Assembly: GCA_964625615.1 (NCBI GenBank)
Contig: CAZVDU010000003.1
Coordinates: 1 to 64,000 of the forward strand
Origin: M269 sp964625615
GTDB lineage: Bacteria; Pseudomonadota; Gammaproteobacteria; Enterobacterales; Alteromonadaceae
Direction of reading: 5' to 3'
Length of the DNA stretch: 64,000 nucleotides
In this document: positions 52,894 to 60,586 of the stretch, one piece after another
Position numbering within the stretch: the first letter of the stretch is position 1
Layout: the number at the start of each line of letters is the position of its first letter
Notes under the pieces: generated by a model
The model's database searches: none
The model's input: only the letters and a program-made list of their open reading frames with translations
What the model was told of the DNA's origin: nothing
Made by a program: the position numbers and the translations under genes

Positions 52894-54884
52894 TAACTGC
52901 AGCTTCCAGCACCACTCATACCACTAGAACCACAAGCGGTCACACAACCATTTTCAGAGAGAAACTCGTATGATGGGCCGACCATTTTAGCTTCGCCATC
53001 AATGAGTTGATACGCTTCTGCTGGAGGAGTTCCAAAGCCTTTACCTTCCTTACGCATGCGATCCTCAAATGCTCTACGGGCCATTTGCCACACGCTAAAC
53101 CCTTCTACCTTGTCTGCTGTCGCAAAACGTTCTGCGTTAATAGGGGTTGCGCAGGAGCCATGGCCTTTGCATGCATTTTCACCGGGTGAAAATTGTTCTG
53201 TTGAGGAGCCATATAAACCACATCCCCCCTGGTATTTGCAGTCGTTCAACGTATGGCAGGAGTGATTAACGGCTGTGCTGCAATAACCTTGACCCGCACA
53301 ATCATTTGAAAAGCTACCGTCATGCCGACCTTGATCTTTACAAGCATTTAACCCCATACATGCATGTTTGACTTCAACCGGTGTTACGTTTACACCCTCA
53401 CCCAACATATCAATATCAGGCAGTTGACGAATAAGCTCAGGGATATTGTTACCAAGCAAAACCTGATATTGATTCGTATAAGAATTAGAGGCCTTGGGCT
53501 CGCTTTCATTAAGTGAGCGTTCGTAGATAGTATCGATATAGGCTAATACATTTGATTTTGCTGTCCCGCCTTGAACAATATCAATATTTTCAAAGGTAGG
53601 CGCCATCACCAAACCACCAACACCCACTTCAAATTGACTCATAGCCGGAATGAGTTTGTCTAAAATCCAGATCATGGCTTTGTGCATACCCACATTAAAC
53701 AGCTCAATTTGGGCAGTACCGCTAACTGTATAGGTAGCTTCGGTCATCAACAGCATGTATTGGTATACGGCATTACATAAATTAGACAGCGTCTGCAATT
53801 GTTCCGGATATTCGCTAGTTCTCGGATTATCGGGATACTGCTTAGTGATAGCGTCTAATTCAGGCTCTGACCAAGGATCAGAAGCTTTACATGGCGGTTT
53901 AGGGTAAGGCGCTAAGGCTTCATGTTCTGGATCATAAGATGCCAATGTCGCCTGCAAAGACAAAAATTTATAGTAGTGAGATTTTTCGCTTTTAGATTGA
54001 TCGTCTGTTTCCTGCTCTCGATAAGTATCTGGTTTGGCATACCCTTCGCCTTGATCACAAATTGTATCTATTGCCATTAGGGCCGTTTGCTTGTCAACAA
54101 CTTTAATTAACTCTTTAGGACCAGCATGACTATCTCCACTATTCGGAAATACTGCGGCTCTGGCTGCTGAGCCTTTTTTCATTGGCACTGCGTGTTGGTC
54201 AAACTTTTCCGATGGGTAGATCGTGTCGATACAATTTTGGCTATAATAATCATCTGAGATCTGTTGAGCCTTTGGCCCCGTGAAGTCACTTTCAGTAATA
54301 AAAGACGTTGAAAGTAAGCAACGAATATAAGAATAAAAGTCACCTATGGTCACCCAGCCATCATCAACTAACGGGTCATCTTCTGATTTAGGGTATTCAA
54401 TTTCAAGAAAGCTCCATAAAGCACCAAATCCCAGCTTTTCAAGCTTAATAGCAATTGGCTTTCCATCGGGACCTGTAGGCTGATGATACGGTAAATTTGT
54501 TCCACCACCTGGGACTGATTCAAAATCAGGCGATTTTCCATAGACTTTTGGCCGTCCCCCAACGGCGAACAAAAGATTACAAGCTAAAGATAAATGCAGC
54601 ATTTCTTCTACTGCTACACTCATAATAATGCCACCAGCTTTGTTGGCAAAAAGCGCTAGCTGTTCCCGCCTTTTTTCTGACTTATCCAGCTCAGGTTGCC
54701 GATTAATGGAATAATAGGTGTAGAGGTAAATGGGTAGGGTGGCTAACTCGATTTCAACAGCTGTTTGCAGGTCTTTACGTAATTTTTGTAAGACTTGCTC
54801 ACGATTGTAATTTTTTTCTAATTCATTAACTAAAGATTGTTCTTTGTCAGACAAAGGTGACACAGGATCGGGTAATCCAGCCAT
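52893..54884 (-). CDS. Ferritin-like (VioB-type) protein with Cys-rich C-terminal tail; probable MNIO substrate
   Basis: A 663-aa two-part protein. Residues about 35-250 form a ferritin-like domain like that of iminophenyl-pyruvate dimer synthase (VioB): VEIELATLPIYLYTYYSIN (E44, E46) and VAVEEMLHLSLACNLL (E93, E94, H97) supply carboxylate/histidine iron ligands. Residues 503-580 hold nine Cys in C-x5-C steps: C509/C515, C529/C535, C543/C549/C555 and C572/C578, within motifs CMGLNACKDQG, CAGQGYC, CHTLNDCKYQGGC and CKGHGSC. The very end (CVTACGSSGMSGAGSCS, C647/C651/C662) is Gly/Ser-rich. Such Lys-Gly-Cys repeats are seen in MNIO precursors. No signal peptide is visible, so it is presumably cytoplasmic. 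The ribosome site AGGAG precedes the ATG. Confidence 0.85.
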   Translation of the reverse strand: MAGLPDPVSPLSDKEQSLVNELEKNYNREQVLQKLRKDLQTAVEIELATLPIYLYTYYSINRQPELDKSEKRREQLALFANKAGGIIMSVAVEEMLHLSLACNLLFAVGGRPKVYGKSPDFESVPGGGTNLPYHQPTGPDGKPIAIKLEKLGFGALWSFLEIEYPKSEDDPLVDDGWVTIGDFYSYIRCLLSTSFITESDFTGPKAQQISDDYYSQNCIDTIYPSEKFDQHAVPMKKGSAARAAVFPNSGDSHAGPKELIKVVDKQTALMAIDTICDQGEGYAKPDTYREQETDDQSKSEKSHYYKFLSLQATLASYDPEHEALAPYPKPPCKASDPWSEPELDAITKQYPDNPRTSEYPEQLQTLSNLCNAVYQYMLLMTEATYTVSGTAQIELFNVGMHKAMIWILDKLIPAMSQFEVGVGGLVMAPTFENIDIVQGGTAKSNVLAYIDTIYERSLNESEPKASNSYTNQYQVLLGNNIPELIRQLPDIDMLGEGVNVTPVEVKHACMGLNACKDQGRHDGSFSNDCAGQGYCSTAVNHSCHTLNDCKYQGGCGLYGSSTEQFSPGENACKGHGSCATPINAERFATADKVEGFSVWQMARRAFEDRMRKEGKGFGTPPAEAYQLIDGEAKMVGPSYEFLSENGCVTACGSSGMSGAGSCS

Positions 54885-55240
54885 TTTAAGCTCCTAAGAT
54901 GATGAGTAAAATATTATTTTTTCCAGCATACAAAGAAGCGTAGTCTATCTCTCGCCATTACGCATACAATTATTACCACGGAATCTTTTCTAGCTTACAA
55001 ACATCTGTTAGCAAAACCGACCTAACGAGAAAAACTGGAATATCTAATATAGAACTGTGTCACTGCGGCAACGAGTATATATGCGCATTTATTAAAAATA
55101 ATCGATGTACTAGGCGTCACCCTGTACAATTTGTTAATAATTAACTGTATCGACGACGCCCAACACTGATAAACTAGCGTTTTAATTTTAAGCCTTTTGC
55201 TTCAAGACACATTTCATTTTCTACAGGACCACTCTTTTCC
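54885..55240. other. Divergent intergenic region, MNIO operon / tex
   Basis: 356 bases with no gene recognised. On the minus strand AGGAG precedes the ferritin-like gene. The region is AT-rich and should hold promoters in both directions; I saw no clear Fur, CueR or other known operator in it. Confidence 0.5.
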
Positions 55241-57556
55241 ATGATCATAGACAAAATTGCCAGCGAACTTGGTGTTAAATCGTCACAAGTTCAAGCAGCT
55301 GTCACCTTACTTGATGACGGCGCGACCGTGCCTTTCATAGCACGCTATCGTAAAGAAGCAACCAATGGTTTAGATGATGCACAATTAAGGGATCTGTTCC
55401 AACGCTTAGGTTATTTGAGAGAACTAAGCGATCGTAAAAACGCTATTTTGAAGTCTATAAAAGAACAAGAGAAGCTGACACCAGAACTAGCCCAGATGAT
55501 TCGCGATGTTGAAAGTAAAACTGAGCTTGAAGATTTATACCTGCCATTTAAGCCTAAGCGAGTGACCAAAGGTCAAATAGCCATAAAAAATGGCTTAGAA
55601 CCTCTCGCTGATAAGTTGTTTAATGATCCGTCTCAAGATCCAGAAGTCACTGCCAAAGACTTTTTAAACAACGATATTGCCGATGAAAAAGCAGCACTGG
55701 ATGGTGCACGCTATATCTTAATGGAGCGTTTTGCCGAAGATGCCGCGTTAAAACAAAAGATACGCAAACACTTGACAGACAACGCACATATACAGAGCAC
55801 TGTCCTAGACGGAAAAGAAAAAGAAGCGGCGAAATACAGCGACTACTTCAATCACTCTGAATCGCTTAAGAAGATTAAATCTCACCGTGCTCTAGCCTTA
55901 TTTAGGGGGCGCAATGAGACTTTATTGCAAGTCAGCATGAATGCTGACCCAAGCAATGAAGAAGGCGATAGAAGCTCCTATTGTGAAAAAATCATTGCCG
56001 ATCACGTTGGATTCACTCCGAAAAATAACCCGGCGGATGTATGGCTGAACACGGTTATTCAATGGACATGGCGCGTTAAAATCCTATTACAGATGGAGAA
56101 CGAGCTCTTCAGCTCTGTGAGGGAACAAGCCGAAGCTGAAGCAATAGACGTTTTTGCGAAGAACTTAAATGACCTACTTATGGCCGCACCGGCGGGCGCT
56201 AAAGTAACGATGGGCCTCGATCCTGGATTGCGTACTGGCGTAAAAGTGGCTGTTGTTGATGAAACAGGGAAAGTACTGTCAACTAACACGATATTCCCTC
56301 ATGCTCCTCAGAATGCCTGGGATAAATCTATACGCACCCTAGTCAATATATGCCAGCAATTCAAAGTGAAGCTGATCAGTATTGGTAACGGCACTGGTTC
56401 ACGAGAGACAGACAAGCTAGTCACTGAACTGATGAAAGCCAACGCAGAGCTCAAACTCAGTAAGATTGTTGTCAGTGAAGCAGGTGCATCCGTCTATTCA
56501 GCATCTGAATTAGCATCCGCGGAGTTGCCTGGGATGGATGTTTCATTAAGAGGTGCAGTGTCTATCGCCCGGCGCTTGCAAGATCCGCTAGCTGAGTTAG
56601 TTAAAATTGAACCCAAAGCCATAGGCGTAGGCCAGTATCAACATGATGTGAGTCAAAGTCAGCTCGGCAAATCACTGGATGCAGTTATCGAAGATTGCGT
56701 TAACGCGGTCGGTGTTGATATAAACACCGCTTCGCCTGCACTACTTAGCCATGTTTCCGGTTTGAACAAAACATTGGCCAATAACATCGTACAGTTTCGA
56801 GATAAATCGGGTGCTTTCACCTCACGTAAACAGTTATTAGATATCGAGCGACTAGGCCCTAAAGCCTATGAACAATGTGCGGGATTCTTGCGTATTCGTA
56901 ACGGCGATAATCCACTCGATGCTTCCTCGGTCCATCCGGAATCTTATCAACTCGTTGAGACTATAAGCCTGAAAGCTGAAAAAGCCATGAATGATATTAT
57001 TGGCAATACGGATTTATTGAGAAAACTCAAACCCGAAGAATTTACCAATGAGCAGTTTGGCTTACCAACAATTAAAGATGTATTAAAAGAATTAGATAAG
57101 CCAGGTCGAGATCCTCGTCCTGAGTTCAAAACAGCGTCCTTCAAAGAAGGCGTGGAAACCATTAGTGACCTTAAGCCAGGTATGATTCTAGAAGGTGTTG
57201 TTAGCAACGTCGCCAATTTTGGGGCATTTGTCGACGTAGGTGTTCATCAAGATGGCTTAGTCCATATTTCAGCGTTAACAGACAAGTTTGTGTCGGATCC
57301 CAGAGAAGTGGTTAAAGCAGGCGACATTGTTAAAGTGAAAGTGTTGGAAGTAGACGCCAACAGAAAGCGTATTTCGTTCACGATGAAACTGAAAGATGAC
57401 ATACCTCAGCAGTCTCAGAAACCTAAAAATATACATCAAAGAAAAGATAGAGGTAATAACGCTAATAAGCACGCTAACAAGGGGCAATCAACACCAGTGA
57501 ATGCTGCGATGGGATCAGCTTTTGCAGATGCCTTCGCAAAAGCGAAGAAGAAATAA
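55241..57556 (+). CDS. tex: RNA-binding transcriptional accessory protein Tex
   Basis: A 771-aa nucleic-acid-binding protein. The N-terminal region begins MIIDKIASELGV and includes PFIARYRKEATNGLDD, then a YqgF-like domain (GLDPGLRTGVKVAVVD, about residues 325-340), helix-hairpin-helix repeats (AVGVDINTASPALLSHVSG) and a C-terminal S1 domain (about 645-720: GMILEGVVSNVANFGAFVDV). The basic tail is Lys- and Asn-rich. It acts in transcription and RNA metabolism; the exact role is not settled. Confidence 0.95.
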   Translation: MIIDKIASELGVKSSQVQAAVTLLDDGATVPFIARYRKEATNGLDDAQLRDLFQRLGYLRELSDRKNAILKSIKEQEKLTPELAQMIRDVESKTELEDLYLPFKPKRVTKGQIAIKNGLEPLADKLFNDPSQDPEVTAKDFLNNDIADEKAALDGARYILMERFAEDAALKQKIRKHLTDNAHIQSTVLDGKEKEAAKYSDYFNHSESLKKIKSHRALALFRGRNETLLQVSMNADPSNEEGDRSSYCEKIIADHVGFTPKNNPADVWLNTVIQWTWRVKILLQMENELFSSVREQAEAEAIDVFAKNLNDLLMAAPAGAKVTMGLDPGLRTGVKVAVVDETGKVLSTNTIFPHAPQNAWDKSIRTLVNICQQFKVKLISIGNGTGSRETDKLVTELMKANAELKLSKIVVSEAGASVYSASELASAELPGMDVSLRGAVSIARRLQDPLAELVKIEPKAIGVGQYQHDVSQSQLGKSLDAVIEDCVNAVGVDINTASPALLSHVSGLNKTLANNIVQFRDKSGAFTSRKQLLDIERLGPKAYEQCAGFLRIRNGDNPLDASSVHPESYQLVETISLKAEKAMNDIIGNTDLLRKLKPEEFTNEQFGLPTIKDVLKELDKPGRDPRPEFKTASFKEGVETISDLKPGMILEGVVSNVANFGAFVDVGVHQDGLVHISALTDKFVSDPREVVKAGDIVKVKVLEVDANRKRISFTMKLKDDIPQQSQKPKNIHQRKDRGNNANKHANKGQSTPVNAAMGSAFADAFAKAKKK

Positions 57557-57587
57557 GTCAGGTTTAATATCAAACCAGTAAGGCAGG

Positions 57588-58574
57588 CTAAGCAGTTTGC
57601 CTAAAACCTTCAAGTTCTGGTTGAGTAGCTAGCGCATAAAAATCTGAAATACGCTGCGAGAATCGGTCAAAACGTTCTTCTCTCTGAGGTATCTGAGGGC
57701 CAACAAATGGCTCTGGTGATGCTGCTACTGATTGAGTTGGTGTGTCCAGAGAACGCGTCGGTGAACCAATATCCGGCGTACTGTCCGCTATATTCGGTGG
57801 GTTCTGTTCAGCGCCTATAGAATCACCTGACTCCTCCGTTTGGCCAGTCACAGGGTTTGTTGCCTGTTCACCGACAGGCAATGTGCCGCCATCACCATTC
57901 AACGCTTCTGTACGCTCTTGAGCTATCTCAGCACGCGCTTCATTTGCACCCTGACGAGCTTCAGCAGCTACCCTAAAATCTTGAGGTGAAGGCTCTGCTG
58001 GAGCAAGCGCAGCAGCTTCGACTTGTTGGAATTTTCTTAGCGACTCTTCAGGTGTCTCTTCTTCTGACACATCAATGGATACTTCACCACCAACAGCATA
58101 CTGTCGACCATCAGGGCCAGTTTCGAAGTCATAACTCGGGGCGCCAGCATATTGTCCACCGACAGCTGCATGCGCTTGTTCGTGTGCCCGAACCTCTCTG
58201 TCTCTCGCTTGTAGCTCCCTTATTTGTTGCTGCTCAGCTTGTTCTTGTTGTCTAGCTTCTGCTTCCTCGCGTCCAGCACTCTGATCTTGCGCGTTATCAG
58301 GGAAATTCTCTTCACTAGCGTTTAATGAAGCACTCGCATTCAATACCTGAGGTTGAATCTGGGGACGCTCGTATACTAAGAGCGTTGGTACTTGTGTAGC
58401 GGCGGCACGGGCACGTTCACCTTCCGAACCTATACTCCCTTCAGCTGCTGAGCTTTCGGCTTCTGTCGGTGCAGGAATAGTTTCTCTTAGCTGATTATCG
58501 CGACGAGCAGATTCAGTATTGAAAGCACCGACATTAACCGGGATTCCTGTAGGGATTGGCGCAATAATATTCAT
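57588..58574 (-). CDS. SprA-related (putative metalloprotease CJM1_0395-type) protein
   Basis: A 328-aa, mostly disordered protein rich in Ala, Glu, Gln and Pro. The only ordered part, about residues 120-205, contains HEQAH (H131, E132, H135), an HExxH zinc-protease motif, followed by YDFETGPDGRQYAVGGEVSIDV, the SprA-family signature. No signal peptide is visible. The protein is twelve bases downstream of a small hook-like gene, and the two appear to form an operon. Whether it is catalytic is unknown. Confidence 0.8.
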   Translation of the reverse strand: MNIIAPIPTGIPVNVGAFNTESARRDNQLRETIPAPTEAESSAAEGSIGSEGERARAAATQVPTLLVYERPQIQPQVLNASASLNASEENFPDNAQDQSAGREEAEARQQEQAEQQQIRELQARDREVRAHEQAHAAVGGQYAGAPSYDFETGPDGRQYAVGGEVSIDVSEEETPEESLRKFQQVEAAALAPAEPSPQDFRVAAEARQGANEARAEIAQERTEALNGDGGTLPVGEQATNPVTGQTEESGDSIGAEQNPPNIADSTPDIGSPTRSLDTPTQSVAASPEPFVGPQIPQREERFDRFSQRISDFYALATQPELEGFRQTA

Positions 58575-58585
58575 AAAAGGCGCGC

Positions 58586-58906
58586 CTAAACAATCTCGTT
58601 AATAAATCGGCCTAATGTTTCATCAACTCGGTCGATAACATTAGCAGAGGCTTGCGCATTGGTAAGATTGAGTTGTAACGAAACTAGATTATCCGTCAAG
58701 CTGTCGCCGCCCGTTGGGAGGCTGCCTCGAGTGATATCAACTTGTTGGATAGCAGCATCTGATAAAAGCGTTAAGCGATCTCTGGGGGCAGTTGTTTGTT
58801 CAACAATATTAGTAGCCGCCTGCGTGATGCCATTAGACGCACTCTGAAGCCCAAAAGCTCCAGACAATATTGCTGAATTTATATTATTCTCAATACCAAT
58901 CGGCAT
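58586..58906 (-). CDS. Small flagellar hook/rod-like protein
   Basis: A 106-aa protein. Its first 35 residues (INSAILSGAFGLQSASNGITQAATNIV) and last 45 (LTDNLVSLQLNLTNAQASANVIDRVDETLGRFINEIV) resemble the N- and C-terminal helical parts of flagellar hook/rod proteins, which pack as a coiled coil, with almost nothing between them. No flagellar genes are nearby. It precedes the SprA-type gene. It may be a short axial-type helper or a small secreted helical protein; not certain. Confidence 0.6.
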   Translation of the reverse strand: MPIGIENNINSAILSGAFGLQSASNGITQAATNIVEQTTAPRDRLTLLSDAAIQQVDITRGSLPTGGDSLTDNLVSLQLNLTNAQASANVIDRVDETLGRFINEIV

Positions 58907-59022
58907 AAACTATCCCCATTACCTCATGTATAATTATTAACCAAATTGAATAATATTGGTAGAGAATACTTAGATTCGTTTAGGCCTAACCGTGAACAGA
59001 TATAACTCCAAGTTATGGTGAA

Positions 59023-59802
59023 TCAGCTATCACGCCGAATCTCTGCCAGGAGCATTTCAATAAAATCGTCTGGGTGAGAAACGAATGGTGCATGTGACGC
59101 TTTCTGCATAACAACATGTTTAGCCGTGGGCTGATACTGCTTTATCAATGCGATGGCTTTTTGTGGTACTAAGCTATCTAACCGTCCAAAAAACCATGTT
59201 GTGGGAATTGTTATCTGCGCTAAATCTGCACGTAAGTCTATGTCTGACAACAACGCTAAGCCTCCACTCAACGCAGTTTTATGAGGCGCAGGGTATTGAG
59301 CAATGGAATGTTTTAATTGTCTAATATCAGACCTAGCTGATTGACTCCCCATCGCTTGTATTGCCAAAAAACGTTCCAATGTTTTGTTAAAATCCTGCCC
59401 GAGTTGTTTATGAAATAGGGATAATACAGATGCCTGTATACCAGGCCATTCATCAGCAGCCTCAAATTTTGGGGATGTGCACAACAGAATAAGTTGTTTT
59501 ATATCTAAGAGTCCCCTCGCAGCGATATGTTGTGCGATGAGCCCACCCAGTGACCAGCCCAGTATGACCGAATTGTTAGGTACTACATCTGCCACTAATT
59601 TCGCTACAGAAGGTAAATCATAATCCAACGGCAATGTATTATGATTAAGTCCAAACCCTGGGAGATCAACGAGCGTAACAGTATGACACGACGTCAGCTT
59701 TGGCATTAGGTTTTCCCAAACGCCGCTGTTTAACCCCCAACCATGAAGTAAAACAAGGTCAGGGCCATTGCCCATAGTGACTGTACGTAATTTTTGTGTC
59801 AT
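59023..59802 (-). CDS. bioH: Pimeloyl-[acyl-carrier protein] methyl ester esterase
   Basis: A 259-aa alpha/beta hydrolase that removes the methyl group from pimeloyl-ACP methyl ester in biotin synthesis. The oxyanion HGWGLNSGVW, the nucleophile GWSLGGL (Ser near residue 80), the acid Asp in WFFGRLDSLVP and the catalytic His in ASHAPFVSHP are present. BioH is usually next to comF and nfuA, as here, which supports the assignment over other hydrolases. Confidence 0.92.
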   Translation of the reverse strand: MTQKLRTVTMGNGPDLVLLHGWGLNSGVWENLMPKLTSCHTVTLVDLPGFGLNHNTLPLDYDLPSVAKLVADVVPNNSVILGWSLGGLIAQHIAARGLLDIKQLILLCTSPKFEAADEWPGIQASVLSLFHKQLGQDFNKTLERFLAIQAMGSQSARSDIRQLKHSIAQYPAPHKTALSGGLALLSDIDLRADLAQITIPTTWFFGRLDSLVPQKAIALIKQYQPTAKHVVMQKASHAPFVSHPDDFIEMLLAEIRRDS

Positions 59803-59856
59803 CAGTATTTACTATTCACTACTATGGTTAAATTCAAGGTTACCAAGGAAGGGACT

Positions 59857-60576
59857 ATGCTCAATCTTGCACTTAGCCAGCTAAAGCAATTCATTTATGC
59901 CAGCTCGCGCCAACAACAGTGCTTACTGTGCCACCAATCAAGTGCCACACTTATCTGCCATTTTTGCCGCAACGATCTTAACCTATTTGACCTGAAAACT
60001 TGTCATTATAATTTACTCAATAGACAAAACATATATTCATACCTTGAACCACCACGCTATCAAAAGCTGCTTGCTCTGGCACCCTATCAACAGCCCCTTT
60101 CACGTTTAATATCACAACTTAAATTTGGGCATCAACTTATCAATGCTAAAGCGTTAGCTGATCTTTTCTACTGGCATTGTCTGAGCGAATCAAACGCACC
60201 TCAAATAGGCAAAAATAATGTTGTTATCCCTATGCCTTTGCATAGCTCACGACTTAGGAGCAGGAAATACAATCAGAGCCTAGAAATAGTCAGGCATTTA
60301 AATATCGATAAGAAGGTGTGGCATGATGAGTTATGCCAGCGAACGATTAACACGAAAGCACAAACAGAACTTAGCGCTAAGCAGCGACGACACAATGTTA
60401 AAGGGGCATTCAAAGTGATACGCCCAATAAATAAAAACCACGTCATCATTTTCGATGACGTGGTTACTACAGGCGCTACAGTCAATAGCCTTTGTAAAAC
60501 ACTCTTAGCAGCTAACCCCAATTTGACCATAGAGATTTGGTGCATCGGGCTTACCCTTGGGTATAACGCCCGTTAG
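59857..60576 (+). CDS. comF: ComF family phosphoribosyltransferase-like protein
   Basis: A 239-aa protein linked to natural transformation. The N-terminal zinc finger (CLLCHQ...CHFCRNDL, about residues 20-45) and the C-terminal PRPP-binding loop (VIIFDDVVTTGATVNSL, near residue 200) are clear, plus RSRKYNQSLEI. The start at 59857 has a strong AAGGAAGG ribosome site; a longer frame from 59794 would overlap bioH and is unlikely. It is divergent from bioH and convergent with the M14 peptidase. Confidence 0.9.
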   Translation: MLNLALSQLKQFIYASSRQQQCLLCHQSSATLICHFCRNDLNLFDLKTCHYNLLNRQNIYSYLEPPRYQKLLALAPYQQPLSRLISQLKFGHQLINAKALADLFYWHCLSESNAPQIGKNNVVIPMPLHSSRLRSRKYNQSLEIVRHLNIDKKVWHDELCQRTINTKAQTELSAKQRRHNVKGAFKVIRPINKNHVIIFDDVVTTGATVNSLCKTLLAANPNLTIEIWCIGLTLGYNAR

Positions 60577-60586
60577 CATAACCGTA

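Noticed and set aside
57561..57576. GGTTT/AAACC hairpin after tex
   Set aside because: Only five base pairs, AT-rich and without a U-tract, so not a credible terminator.
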